A DNA stretch of 64,000 nt from Pontiella sp964639125 (GTDB lineage Bacteria > Verrucomicrobiota > Kiritimatiellia > Kiritimatiellales > Pontiellaceae): positions 1 through 64,000 of the forward strand of contig CAZWZW010000001.1 in assembly GCA_964639125.1 (NCBI GenBank), in the 5' to 3' direction. A program made the position numbers and the translations under genes. The notes beneath the pieces are model-generated. The model was not told the origin of the DNA. It saw only the letters and a program-made list of their open reading frames with translations, and made no database searches. This document shows positions 53,321 to 62,489 of this stretch, piece by piece (positions within the stretch are counted from its first letter, which is position 1; each line of letters opens with the position of its first letter).

Positions 53321-53395
53321 AACGATACTCCTTTATTGTTATTGAAAGGGCTCGACGTTGCCGCTTTTTTGCCCGGCGTACAAGCCGGACATCAC

Positions 53396-53935
53396 TTATT
53401 TTTGATTCTTGGGGGATGAAGCGAGGCGCTCGGTAAGTGGAACAAACCGGTCAACCAGACGCATCTGCTCATCGGTCATGTTCGTTTGCATGCGCTGCCG
53501 GACATATTCGATGGCCTCCCCGGTGGATTGGCCTGTAATGTCGCGGACGATGGCGCAGGTCATCACGCCGGTACGCCCCACTCCGGCATTGCAGTGCACC
53601 GCCACGTTGGCTCCGGCGCGCAGATAGCCGGAAATCCGGTCGACGACTTTCGAAAAGGCGTGCAGTTCGGGGCTGGTATAGTCGGCAATCGGGAAGCGGA
53701 TCGGCTCAATGTTGTTTTGCTTGTAAATGGCGAGCACATCACGTTTGGCTTTTTTCTCCAACTCGGAATCGGTCACCAGCATCACGACAAACTCGATGTG
53801 GTTTTGTTTGTAGATCTTCAGCAGGGCATTGCCCGGGTCATACGGGCCGAACGGCATTGGGCTGACGAACAGCTTGCCCTTCAGCTCCAGTGGAATCTGT
53901 ATGCAGGTTTTTTCCTGCTTCCGGAATAAAAACAT
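53396..53935 (-). CDS. Dual-specificity/tyrosine phosphatase family protein
   Basis: 179 aa from the ATG at 53935 (an upstream start at 53947 adds four residues). The active-site loop VAVHCNAGVGRTGVMT is HCx5R with catalytic Cys and Arg. The general-acid Asp may lie in FPIADYTSP. Fold suggests a dual-specificity or kinase-associated-type phosphatase. The substrate is unknown. Cytoplasmic. Confidence 0.82.
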   Translation of the reverse strand: MFLFRKQEKTCIQIPLELKGKLFVSPMPFGPYDPGNALLKIYKQNHIEFVVMLVTDSELEKKAKRDVLAIYKQNNIEPIRFPIADYTSPELHAFSKVVDRISGYLRAGANVAVHCNAGVGRTGVMTCAIVRDITGQSTGEAIEYVRQRMQTNMTDEQMRLVDRFVPLTERLASSPKNQK

Positions 53936-54061
53936 CAAACTCTCCAATGTTGAAAATATCCTATATCCAATGGGTTGGAAAATGAAACGAGAATTAACGA
54001 ATAAGCAGGACGGGAAGTTTGAATGGTTCCGGTTTGAAATTGAAAGTCGGAGGGGTCACAA

Positions 54062-54721
54062 TTGATCGTTATGAAGATTGAGCGGTATATCAACGAGGTC
54101 CCTTTTTTTAAAGGCTTGAGCGAGGAGCACCGAAGCGAGCTGTCAGAAATCTGTAGCCTCAAGCAGGTGAAGAAACGCGACTATCTCTTTCACGAGGGGG
54201 AAAAAGGGCGCAGCATGTTCATGCTGGTGGATGGGAATATTCAGTTGCACAAAAATACCGAAGATGGCCGAGAGGTCGTCATTCGCGTGGTTAAACCCGG
54301 AGATGTTTTTGCAGAGGTCGTGCTGTTTGAAAAGGAGCGCTATCCGGTATCTGCCCGCGCGGTCACGAATGCCGATGTGCTCGTCTTTCCTCGTGAAGAT
54401 ATTCACCGCCTGTTGGCGGAAGAAGGATTCCGGAACGATTTTATATCGCTGTTAATGGCCAAGCAGCGCTATCTCGCTGAGCGGATACAAGAGTTGACCA
54501 CGAAGGATGTCGAGCATCGCCTGTTTACGTTTCTGCGCAGCCAGTACGGAGAAAGAGAAACCATTCACACGCCGCTCTCCAAAAAGGATATCGCCGCCGC
54601 CATCGGCACCACGCCCGAGAGTCTGTCGCGGTTGATTTTGCGTCTGCACGAAGATAAAATTATCGATTGGCAGGGCAAGGAGATCCGTATTCTCTCCAAT
54701 CCGTGGAAGTGGTTGGATTAA
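54062..54721 (+). CDS. Crp/Fnr-family transcriptional regulator
   Basis: 219 aa from TTG 54062 (six bases after GGAGGGG); ATG 54071 is an alternative start that removes three residues. Cyclic-nucleotide-binding-like beta roll (FHEGEKGRSMFMLVDGNIQL, KPGDVFAEVVLFEKERYPVS) is followed by a helix and a winged HTH (LSKKDIAAAIGTTPESLSRL). No Cys cluster of Fnr type is seen, so it is not an obvious Fe-S oxygen sensor. Targets unknown. Converges on prfA. Confidence 0.88.
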   Translation: MIVMKIERYINEVPFFKGLSEEHRSELSEICSLKQVKKRDYLFHEGEKGRSMFMLVDGNIQLHKNTEDGREVVIRVVKPGDVFAEVVLFEKERYPVSARAVTNADVLVFPREDIHRLLAEEGFRNDFISLLMAKQRYLAERIQELTTKDVEHRLFTFLRSQYGERETIHTPLSKKDIAAAIGTTPESLSRLILRLHEDKIIDWQGKEIRILSNPWKWLD

Positions 54722-54728
54722 ATAGATT

Positions 54729-54775
54729 TTAAACACCAAGGCACAAAGGACTCGAAGGGGAGTCTTCGTGTTTAA
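54729..54775. terminator. Probable bidirectional terminator between crp-like gene and prfA
   Basis: Inverted arms TTAAACAC (54729-54736) and GTGTTTAA (54768-54775) enclose GACTC/GAGTC (54749-54753, 54760-54764). The stop codon of prfA follows directly. Confidence 0.45.
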
Positions 54776-55858
54776 TTATGCTTCCATCTGCTGCTTGATG
54801 CGTTCTTCGACATCGTGCTCGTAGAGGGCGGTGAGGATTTCCTCGAGGGTGCCTTCCATGACGCGGTCGAGCTTGTAGAGCGTGAGTCCGATGCGGTGGT
54901 CGGTTAAGCGATTCTGTGGAAAGTTGTAGGTGCGGATCTTTTCGGAGCGGTCGCCGGAGCCGACCATGGATTTGCGCTCGGAGGCTTGGGCCGCTTCGTT
55001 TTCCCGTTGTTGAGTGTCGTAGATTCTGGCGCGCAGCATTTTCATGGCGGCGGCTTTGTTCTTATGCTGTGAACGTTCGTCCTGGCATTGTACGACGGTG
55101 CCGGTCGGGATATGGGTGATACGGATGGCTGAGTCTGTGGTGTTGACGTGCTGTCCGCCGGCACCCTGTGCGCGGTAGGTGTCGATGCGGAGGTCTTCGG
55201 TGCGGATTTCGATGTCGACTTCTTCCACTTCCGCGAGAACGGCAACGGTTGCGGCGGAGGTGTGCACGCGGCCTTGTGTTTCCGTGGCGGGTACGCGCTG
55301 CACCCGGTGGGTGCCGCCTTCGTGTTTAAGGGCTTTATAAACGTCGTCGCCTTCGACGGAGAAGGAAACCTCTTTGTAGCCACCGGATTCGGATGGGCTG
55401 ACGTCGAGCACTTTGTGTTTCCAGCCTTTGACGTCGAAGTAGCGGGTATACATGCGGTAGAGGTCGCCGCAGAAGATGCCGGCTTCGTTTCCGCCGGTCC
55501 CGGCACGAATTTCCATGATGACGTTTCGGCTGTCGGTCGGGTCCGGCGGAATGAGGGAAATCATCATTTCGCGCTCGGCCTGCGGAAGCTTTTCCCTGAT
55601 ATCGGCCAATTCCATTTCGGCCATTTCGCGCAATTCGGCATCGGAAGAGGAGTCGGCCAGAATGGCTTCGCTCTCTTCTTTTGAATCAGCCAGGGCCAAA
55701 AAGTTTTTTGCACATTCCGCCAACTTCTTATGATGGGCGTATTCGCGCATGCAATCCTGCATCTTCTTGGGGTCGGCGGAGACCTCGGGCTGCGACATGC
55801 GCGTTTCGAGTACACCCAGCTTGGACTGAAGCTGTTCAAGATATGCGTGATCGATCAT
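54776..55858 (-). CDS. prfA: Peptide chain release factor 1
   Basis: 360 aa, standard length. Seen: the GAGGQHVNTTDSAIRITHIP motif with Gly-Gly-Gln, which triggers peptidyl-tRNA hydrolysis, and RVQRVPATETQGRVHTSAA. The tripeptide anticodon region reads PATE, the RF1 version (RF2 has SPF), so it recognises UAA and UAG. N-terminal coiled coil residues 1-100. It follows rpmE on the same strand after a terminator-like hairpin, so read-through may link them. Confidence 0.97.
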   Translation of the reverse strand: MIDHAYLEQLQSKLGVLETRMSQPEVSADPKKMQDCMREYAHHKKLAECAKNFLALADSKEESEAILADSSSDAELREMAEMELADIREKLPQAEREMMISLIPPDPTDSRNVIMEIRAGTGGNEAGIFCGDLYRMYTRYFDVKGWKHKVLDVSPSESGGYKEVSFSVEGDDVYKALKHEGGTHRVQRVPATETQGRVHTSAATVAVLAEVEEVDIEIRTEDLRIDTYRAQGAGGQHVNTTDSAIRITHIPTGTVVQCQDERSQHKNKAAAMKMLRARIYDTQQRENEAAQASERKSMVGSGDRSEKIRTYNFPQNRLTDHRIGLTLYKLDRVMEGTLEEILTALYEHDVEERIKQQMEA

Positions 55859-55893
55859 GGATTTTACCGTTTAGGGAATCAAAGACTACAGAC

Positions 55894-55930
55894 GCAAAAA
55901 GGCCGAACCGGCTTGCGCGGGTCCGGCCTT
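55894..55930 (-). terminator. Intrinsic terminator downstream of rpmE
   Basis: On the minus strand, AAGGCCGGACCC pairs with GGTTCGGCCTT (genomic 55899-55930) and is followed by a run of five T. It lies between rpmE and prfA. Confidence 0.7.
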
Positions 55931-55946
55931 CCGGGAAACCGTTTGT

Positions 55947-56153
55947 CTAATACGTGCCTTCTGCGAAACGCTTCTTGAAGCGGTCGACGCGGCCTTCCGT
56001 ATCGATGAGTTTCGCGCTACCTGTAAAGAACGGGTGGCAACTGGAGCAGGTGTTCACGTGCATTTCCTTGACGGTGGATCGGGTTGCGATCTCGTTACCG
56101 CAGGCGCAACGGATCACTGCGTCTTCATATTTCGGGTGAATTTCTTTGTTCAT
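55947..56153 (-). CDS. rpmE: 50S ribosomal protein L31 (zinc-binding form)
   Basis: 68 aa from MNKEIHPKYEDAVI (an upstream start at 56174 adds seven residues). Zinc ligands are in IRCACGNEI and NTCSSCHPFFTG; both CxxC-type pairs are the C+ form of L31. SAKLIDTEGRVDRFKKRF is the conserved C-terminus. It sits next to prfA, as in many bacteria, and bridges the two ribosomal subunits. Confidence 0.96.
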   Translation of the reverse strand: MNKEIHPKYEDAVIRCACGNEIATRSTVKEMHVNTCSSCHPFFTGSAKLIDTEGRVDRFKKRFAEGTY

Positions 56154-56287
56154 TGCTAAAATCCTCGTGTTCAATTGGGAGCGTGGTTTTTAAACAAACC
56201 GCCGGAGCAAACGCAAGGTTAACTTTTTGTTTTTTTGGAAAGAATAGTCTTCCCGACTTATCCTCCCTTAAGTACAGTTTTAGCGTT

Positions 56288-59143
56288 ATGTGTAATATTA
56301 TCCGCGATATATGGGGAAGAGGCGTCCGTTTTATACTGTTTGTGACTCTGTTATGGGTGCCTCTGGCAACGGTATTCGGTCGTGGTGTAACGGAGAGTCA
56401 GCTGGCCAAGTTGGACCCGGCTTCCGAGGCCACCAGTGTGTTGCTTGAAACCATTAAGGAGCTCCTTAAAAACGAGCAGATTGCGGAGGCGGAACCGTTT
56501 CTTGAAGAGGTTGTTCAGCGGCTTGAAGGCGACGAAGATCGCAAGGCACGCCAAACGCTGGCCTTCAGCACATACCAATTGGCGCATTGCCGGATGAAAC
56601 TGGGCGAATATGCCCGCGCCGCCAAAAGCTTTATCGAGTTTGCCGACGAATTTCCCGACGATCCCCAGAATGATTCCGGCCGGGTGCTGGCGGCGCAATG
56701 TTTGACCTTGCAGCAAAAATGGGCGGATGTTGAAACGCAGGTGGCCATGGTGCTGGAAAACCGCCGCTTGGCTGAGGATTTGAAACTTGCCGCCAATCAA
56801 TTGCTGGCGGAGGCCCGTTATCAGCAGGAAAAATGGAGTGCTGCCATTCCACCGTTGATCTCGCTTTTCCGGTCCGCACGGAAAGATACCGTGCGCGCCG
56901 GCACGGCCGTCATGCTCGTGACCTGCTATGTGCGGGTAAATGATTTTGCCAATCTGTTTAAGTTTCTCCCTCATTGCGATATGACCGCGCGCCATGATGT
57001 GGGGCTGAACCTGGCGCTGTTGGAGGCTGGTGATGCCCACTATAATGCCGGCGAATTTCAGAAGGCCCTGCTGCTCTACCGGCTTGTGTTGCTGAAAGAG
57101 GAGTTGGTTGCGCATTATGAAAACCGCATACGCGACCTGAAGCACAACATGAAACCGTTCGTGGCTGGAGGATCCCAATCGCTTTTCGAGTTTAAGGATC
57201 AGCAGGTTAAGCAACAGCAGATACTTGAGCGGCTGCAAAAGAACTATCAGGTCCTCACGGAGCTTCCGGATTATGATATGGATGTGACCCTGCGCATGGC
57301 TCAGTGTTATAATGATCTGGGCCGCAACTGGCCGGCGCATGCCATCTATCAGCGCATCTATCGCGAAACGCCCACCAGCCCGTTGGCCGATCAAGCGCGT
57401 TTCTCCGCGTTCGCCGTAATGCTCGATGAAAGCGAGTGGGCTCAGGCGATTACCGAGGGCTATGAGTATGTTGAGCAGATGCCTCAAGGTGAATATATAG
57501 ATGATGTGACGCTCAACCTGATGCAGGTCCACATGCAGCAGAATCAGTTTGATCTCGCCTATGACATTGGCCGGAAAGGACTGGAGATTTCTCCGAACCA
57601 CAAACATATCGATCAGGTGAAATACTTGATGGGCTACATCCGCTTTATGCAGTTTGATTATGCGGAAGCCCTCGCAGCGTTCGAAGAGGTGCTCAAGAAC
57701 TGGCCGGACAGCCGCTACTATGAGTCGGCCGAGTATTGGCGCTCGATGGCGAAACTATTCCTGGGCCGCTACACCGAAGCCGTCACCGCTTTCAGTGCCT
57801 ATCTTTCCAATCCGAAGTATGATCCGCACTTTTACGAGGAAGACGCCTCCTACCGGATGGGCATTGCCCAATACGGTGCCGAGCAGTTTGTAGAGTCCGA
57901 AGCCACCTTCAACGCATTTGTGGAAAAGTATCCCGAAAGCCACTTGCTCTCGGAGGCGTATGCCATGCTCGGCGATCTGCGTGCGGCAGAGGGCGACCTG
58001 CAGGTTGCCCTCGATTTCTACAAACTGGCGCGTGAAAAGGCGCTCAACATGGCCCAGATAAACTATCCGCTGTTCCAGGCGGCGAAGGTGCTGGAGCTGG
58101 ACAAAAGATTTTTGGATATAGTTGGACTGATGGATGGTTACCTGAAGAAGTGGGGCGCAAAAGGAGACTTTTCCAATGCCGCCAATTGGAAGGGCAAAGC
58201 CTACAAGGCGCTGGATGAATATCCGCGCGCGCTGGACGCCTACTTCACTACAGTGGATGCCTTTGGAAACGATGCCGATCTGGCAGGGATCGATCTGATT
58301 CTCAACGAGGTAATCAATGATTATACAGGTGAAGACTGGGTGGCGTATCGCTCGGTTATCACCGACAAGCTCGATGCCCGTCTAAATGCAGCCGTGGAAA
58401 GCCGTCAAAAGACACTGGAACTGCACTACCTGACCGTGTTTGCACGTATATACAAAGATGATGCTCGCTCCTTTTACGTGGATGAAGTTGTTCAGGAGCG
58501 GAATGTTCCGGCGGCGGGGTCGGGTACACTCGTGTTGATCGCTCGCGAAGGCGTGGCCCGGAAGGATTATGAACTCGTACACGCGGCATACAACCGCTTC
58601 ATGTCCACCTTCGAAATTTCCAATAACATGCTTTATATGATGAATGCCAACCTGGATGCGCTTGTGGGCGACGGAAGTTATGACGATGCCCTCGCACTGT
58701 CCGAGGAAATTCTCATGAAGTTTGGCTACAGCAAGTCGGTCGGCTGGGCACGGAAGCGCCGCGGGGATGTCTACCGTATGCAGAAAAAGTACGATCTGGC
58801 CCTTGAAGCCTATAAAGAAGTGCTGGCCATTCGCGAGTGGCGGGGTCCACTCACCCCGGAAGCGCTCTATTGCAGCGGGATCTGCAAGTTGGAGCTTGGC
58901 GAGGTCGAAGAAGCCTATGCCTACTTCCAGCGCATCTATGTGCTTTACGAGGATTACACCCAATGGGTTGCCCCCGCCTATGCAAAAAGTATTAAGTGTC
59001 TGGAACTGCTGGGTGGCCGGGGTGAAGAAATCATTAATACATATCGGGAAATGCTGAAGAATGAAAAGGTGGCGGCCACACCCGATGGGAAAACGGCTCG
59101 TAAACGTCTACAGGAATTGGCTCCGGCGGGAGAAACATTATGA
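56288..59143 (+). CDS. Large exported tetratricopeptide-repeat protein
   Basis: 951 aa from the ATG at 56288 (upstream ATG at 56084 would overlap rpmE). The N-terminus MCNIIRDIWGRGVRFILFVT to ATVFGRG is a signal peptide or anchor. The rest is a long helical TPR/Sel1-like array; repeats of the type YAEALAAFEEVLKNWPDSRY and YTEAVTAFSAYL recur throughout. TPR arrays bind proteins. It overlaps the next TPR gene and precedes ExbB/ExbD, suggesting a periplasmic scaffold for that motor. Confidence 0.82.
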   Translation: MCNIIRDIWGRGVRFILFVTLLWVPLATVFGRGVTESQLAKLDPASEATSVLLETIKELLKNEQIAEAEPFLEEVVQRLEGDEDRKARQTLAFSTYQLAHCRMKLGEYARAAKSFIEFADEFPDDPQNDSGRVLAAQCLTLQQKWADVETQVAMVLENRRLAEDLKLAANQLLAEARYQQEKWSAAIPPLISLFRSARKDTVRAGTAVMLVTCYVRVNDFANLFKFLPHCDMTARHDVGLNLALLEAGDAHYNAGEFQKALLLYRLVLLKEELVAHYENRIRDLKHNMKPFVAGGSQSLFEFKDQQVKQQQILERLQKNYQVLTELPDYDMDVTLRMAQCYNDLGRNWPAHAIYQRIYRETPTSPLADQARFSAFAVMLDESEWAQAITEGYEYVEQMPQGEYIDDVTLNLMQVHMQQNQFDLAYDIGRKGLEISPNHKHIDQVKYLMGYIRFMQFDYAEALAAFEEVLKNWPDSRYYESAEYWRSMAKLFLGRYTEAVTAFSAYLSNPKYDPHFYEEDASYRMGIAQYGAEQFVESEATFNAFVEKYPESHLLSEAYAMLGDLRAAEGDLQVALDFYKLAREKALNMAQINYPLFQAAKVLELDKRFLDIVGLMDGYLKKWGAKGDFSNAANWKGKAYKALDEYPRALDAYFTTVDAFGNDADLAGIDLILNEVINDYTGEDWVAYRSVITDKLDARLNAAVESRQKTLELHYLTVFARIYKDDARSFYVDEVVQERNVPAAGSGTLVLIAREGVARKDYELVHAAYNRFMSTFEISNNMLYMMNANLDALVGDGSYDDALALSEEILMKFGYSKSVGWARKRRGDVYRMQKKYDLALEAYKEVLAIREWRGPLTPEALYCSGICKLELGEVEEAYAYFQRIYVLYEDYTQWVAPAYAKSIKCLELLGGRGEEIINTYREMLKNEKVAATPDGKTARKRLQELAPAGETL

Positions 59144-59961
59144 ATCCGTTAGGAAAAATATCATCTATTCTGTTGGTCGTGTGTGGGTTTGCCGTGGTCT
59201 CGAATGCCCAGTATGCAGCGAAGGTTATACTCAACTCGGGCAACTCTTTCGTGGTACAAAAGCTAAATATTCGTGGGGGGCAGCTCTATTCGGAAACGGG
59301 GCAGGCTTCGACTTCGCTCTCCATGGTGAAAGCGGTAGAGTTTCGATTTGTCGGACTTAGTCTGAAGATGTGCGAAGACAAGTTCCGCTCCGGCGACCAC
59401 CGGTCGCTCGAAGCGTTGCTCAGTCAGTATGTCGACCCGGTGATCCAATACAGTTATTTGCCGGGCAATCTGGGCGACTATCTGATCTGGCAGCTTCGCG
59501 TGCAATATTGGAACCGCAACTATGCCGCAGCGGCGGAGACGATCCGGCAGCTCCGAAAGTCCGGCAATCAGGCGTATGTCGATGCTTCCAGCCTTTACTA
59601 TGCACTGCTGCTTCTTGATCAGGAAAAACTCGAAGATGCCAAAGTCATGTTTTCCAATGTGGTCGATCCAGAAAAGGTTTCAGTGCCGATGACGGAATAT
59701 TACCGCGGCCAGCTGGCGCTAAAGAGCGGCGACTATCGGCAGGCCATGCAGCACGTTGCAAAAATTCTTGCTTTTCATAGTCGCGACGCCGAATGGCTTC
59801 CGCCTGCCACGCTGCTCGAAGCTCGCATCTATCAAGACTCCGGCCACTCCGAAAAGGCCGAAGTTGTTGCAGACGAATTGATAATGGCCTATCCCGGCAC
59901 GCAATGGAGCAAGCTGGGGGAAAAGATTAAACGGGAAGTAAACGGAAAACGTGGAGGGTAG
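59140..59961 (+). CDS. Exported TPR-like protein
   Basis: 273 aa. Signal peptide MNPLGKISSILLVVCGFAVVSNAQ, then a short beta-rich segment (AKVILNSGNSFVVQKLNIRG) and TPR-type helices (LRVQYWNRNYAAAAETIRQL, YRGQLALKSGDYRQAMQHVA). Four-base overlap with the large TPR gene and 5 bp to exbB. Function unknown; probable partner of the neighbouring TPR protein. Confidence 0.72.
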   Translation: MNPLGKISSILLVVCGFAVVSNAQYAAKVILNSGNSFVVQKLNIRGGQLYSETGQASTSLSMVKAVEFRFVGLSLKMCEDKFRSGDHRSLEALLSQYVDPVIQYSYLPGNLGDYLIWQLRVQYWNRNYAAAAETIRQLRKSGNQAYVDASSLYYALLLLDQEKLEDAKVMFSNVVDPEKVSVPMTEYYRGQLALKSGDYRQAMQHVAKILAFHSRDAEWLPPATLLEARIYQDSGHSEKAEVVADELIMAYPGTQWSKLGEKIKREVNGKRGG

Positions 59962-59966
59962 TTAAG

Positions 59967-60728
59967 ATGAAAAAAAGATATTTTGGTTTGATGGCCATGC
60001 TGGTGTTGTTGGTCGCAATGGTATTGCCGATCGCCACGACATTGGCACAGGACGCAGCCGTTGCACCGGCCAGCGAGGCTGTAGATGTGGGTGAATCGAT
60101 TACTTTCGGCGCATTGATCAAGCAGGGGGGGTGGGCAATGTATCCCTTGGGTTTCTTCTCAATGGCCACCCTCTATTTTGTCATTCGCAACAGTATCATG
60201 CTGCGCGAAAAAAACATGCTACGGGCGGATTTGAAGGCAGATATTGAGTCGTTGATGCGCAATCGTGATGTGGCTGGGGTTCGCTCCCTGTGTGCCGAGC
60301 ATGACTGCCTGCTGACGGCCGTACTCGATGCCGGAATGGAGCGTATTTCCGAGGAACATGAATATGATGCTCCCCATGTGATGGAAGCCATCGAAGAGGC
60401 GGGCAACGAGCAAATGGTCCTCTTCATGAAGCCGATTAACTATCTCTCCATCATTGGCGGAACCTCTCCCATGCTGGGATTGCTGGGTACGGTTTCCGGT
60501 ATGATCAAGGCCTTCCAGACCATCGCGTCCGGCGGCATGGGAAATCCGGAAGAGCTTGCGGGGAACATCGGCGAGGCTCTGATTACAACGGCTGCCGGTC
60601 TGATCATTGCTATTCCGGCCATGATTGCCTACTTTATCTTCAAGAACAGCTTCATCAAGAGCATGTCTTCGATGGGGCGTCTGGTCGGCCACTTTATGAA
60701 TATTTTCCGCTACGCTAAAGGTAAATAG
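59967..60728 (+). CDS. MotA/TolQ/ExbB-type proton channel protein with N-terminal signal sequence
   Basis: 253 aa. N-terminal leader (FGLMAMLVLLVAMVLPIATTLAQ) precedes the usual ExbB topology: helix 1 at ~50-72 (GGWAMYPLGFFSMATLYFVI), a cytoplasmic loop, then helices 2 and 3 in INYLSIIGGTSPMLGLLGTV and ITTAAGLIIAIPAMIAYFIF. The last pair has the Thr/Ala-Ala-Gly-Leu-type channel motif. Likely forms a proton-driven motor with the two ExbD-like proteins. Substrate of the system unknown; no TonB gene follows. Confidence 0.88.
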   Translation: MKKRYFGLMAMLVLLVAMVLPIATTLAQDAAVAPASEAVDVGESITFGALIKQGGWAMYPLGFFSMATLYFVIRNSIMLREKNMLRADLKADIESLMRNRDVAGVRSLCAEHDCLLTAVLDAGMERISEEHEYDAPHVMEAIEEAGNEQMVLFMKPINYLSIIGGTSPMLGLLGTVSGMIKAFQTIASGGMGNPEELAGNIGEALITTAAGLIIAIPAMIAYFIFKNSFIKSMSSMGRLVGHFMNIFRYAKGK

Positions 60729-60746
60729 ACCGGCCGGAGGCTGTCC

Positions 60747-61178
60747 GTGAAATTTAAAATTCCAGTTGAAGGCGGTGACGACGATATCAACATGGCTCCC
60801 ATGATTGATATGGTCTTCTTGCTGCTCATTTTCTTCATGGTTGCATCGCACCTGACGAAGATGGACCGGACACCGGTTGAGCTTCCGGTGGCCACCAAGT
60901 CTGTGGTGCCTGAGAGTGCCCGCGGACGGCAGATGATTACTATCCGTTCGCAGGACATGACCGGCGAAGAGGTCGATATTTTTATGAATCTAAGAATGAT
61001 CTCGGTGGAGGAAATCACACCCGTTGTCCGCAAGTTGCTTGCGGACAACAAGGATGCCGAGGTCTACCTGCGGGCTGATCGCTATGCCAAGTATAAACAC
61101 GTAAGGGAAGTCATGGCTTCCTGTGCGGAAGGCGGCGTGGCCAATGTAATTTTTGCCACGTTTGAATCGGGGAACTAA
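60747..61178 (+). CDS. ExbD/TolR-family protein (1)
   Basis: 143 aa from GTG 60747 (GGAGG nearby). Membrane helix MAPMIDMVFLLLIFFMVASH with the conserved Asp that carries protons, followed by a periplasmic TolR/ExbD domain (VRKLLADNKDAEVYLRADRY). Two bases before a second ExbD gene. Presumed to pair with the ExbB-like protein. Confidence 0.9.
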   Translation: MKFKIPVEGGDDDINMAPMIDMVFLLLIFFMVASHLTKMDRTPVELPVATKSVVPESARGRQMITIRSQDMTGEEVDIFMNLRMISVEEITPVVRKLLADNKDAEVYLRADRYAKYKHVREVMASCAEGGVANVIFATFESGN

Positions 61179-61180
61179 TC

Positions 61181-61621
61181 ATGAAAGCCTGGATGGATGA
61201 ACTCCTCAATGAAAAGACCGAGTTGCAGATTGCTCCGTTGATTGATGTGGTCTTTCTGCTTTTGATCTACTTTATGGTCAGCTCCACACTCAAGCGTACG
61301 GAAGCAGATCTGACGTTGGCGTTGCCGGGTGCGGTGTCGGTATCAACCCAGATCGAATTGCCGGATGAGCAGATCATCGAAGTAATGGCCGATGGAAAGA
61401 TCATACTCAACAACAAGATTTATGCAGCGGAAGACAAGTCCGATCTGCCCGGGCTTGAATACACCCTCCTTCGCTATCGGCAGGCTGCAAAACTCTCCAA
61501 CACCAAGGCCATGATCACGATTGCGGCGGAAGATGACGCCGTGCACGAACGTGTGGTCGATGTGTTGAACGTTTGCGCCGGAGCCGGCATTAAGAATGTA
61601 ACCTTCGGCACCGCCCAATAG
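61181..61621 (+). CDS. ExbD/TolR-family protein (2)
   Basis: 146 aa. Same layout: TELQIAPLIDVVFLLLIYFM with the proton-carrying Asp, and a periplasmic domain ending NVCAGAGIKNVTFGTAQ. Paralogue of the preceding gene, not identical. Two ExbD genes after one ExbB is common in PVC and Bacteroidota Exb modules. Confidence 0.9.
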   Translation: MKAWMDELLNEKTELQIAPLIDVVFLLLIYFMVSSTLKRTEADLTLALPGAVSVSTQIELPDEQIIEVMADGKIILNNKIYAAEDKSDLPGLEYTLLRYRQAAKLSNTKAMITIAAEDDAVHERVVDVLNVCAGAGIKNVTFGTAQ

Positions 61622-61812
61622 TCTGCCTCTGGTTGATGCCCTCCGGTTTTTGCTGGATGGAAGAGGGCGGAATCCTGCGAAAACAAAATGATTGAAAGGG
61701 TGAGTCTCTTTTCGGGGTTAATGGCTGTACCGTTCGGCTCGATTAGGCTATAAACCCATTTCGATTTAAATAATTTAGAGTGAATATAGACGACAGATGA
61801 GGAGTTGTTAGA

Positions 61813-62484
61813 ATGAATGTTTTGCACGTATGCGCTAATCCGAAGCCAACCGAGGAATCGGTTTCCAAGCAGCTCGCTGCGGCTTTCTTTGGAAAATTGA
61901 TTGAGCTTAAACCGGAAGTCGAGCTGGTTAATGTGGACCTCTACGACGAAAAACCTCCATTTTATTCCTACGAGCTCTATAAGCGCGTCTGGTATCCGGT
62001 TTTCGACGAGTCCTATGAGCCGGCGAAGGTTGAGGAAATGGCCATGAACTATGCCGCCAAGCAGGCCGAAGCCTTCAATAACGCAGATGTGCTCGTGCTG
62101 ACCATGCCCATGTGGAACTATAGCACTCCTGCCATCATGAAAGCTTGGATCGATCAGGTGCTTTGCCCGGGTCTGACCTTCTCAATCAGCAAGGAAGACG
62201 GGGTTAAACCGCTGCATAAGATTAAGAGCATTGTTCTGCTGGTCTCTTCCGGCGGTGTCTACAAAGAAGACGACGAACGCGATGCACTGACGCGGCAGGT
62301 GCGCCATGGTTTCGAGTTTATTGGTGTCAATGACCTCGAGATTGTATGGGCGGAAGGTCAGAATCCGCTCTTCTTTGAAGACTGCGAAGAAAACAAGCTG
62401 ATGGCTATTGAAGCGGCTTCCGAAATTGCCGAAGACATTGCTGAAATTGATCTGACTGCAGCCGAAGAGGTTGCTGCCGAATAA
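61813..62484 (+). CDS. FMN-dependent NADH-azoreductase/quinone reductase (AzoR family)
   Basis: 223 aa. Flavodoxin-like fold: MNVLHVCANPKPTEESVSKQ (FMN phosphate loop), ADVLVLTMPMWNYSTPAIMK (FMN site) and LVSSGGVYKEDDERDA. Similar length and order to E. coli AzoR. Likely reduces quinones or azo compounds with NAD(P)H; physiologic substrate unknown. The C-terminus is a Glu-rich tail (IDLTAAEEVAAE). Five bases before trpF. Confidence 0.82.
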   Translation: MNVLHVCANPKPTEESVSKQLAAAFFGKLIELKPEVELVNVDLYDEKPPFYSYELYKRVWYPVFDESYEPAKVEEMAMNYAAKQAEAFNNADVLVLTMPMWNYSTPAIMKAWIDQVLCPGLTFSISKEDGVKPLHKIKSIVLLVSSGGVYKEDDERDALTRQVRHGFEFIGVNDLEIVWAEGQNPLFFEDCEENKLMAIEAASEIAEDIAEIDLTAAEEVAAE

Positions 62485-62489
62485 GTCCG

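Noticed and set aside
61638..61668. GCCCTC/GAGGGC hairpin after the second exbD considered as terminator
   Set aside because: Weak 6-base stem with a 19-base loop and no T run behind it.
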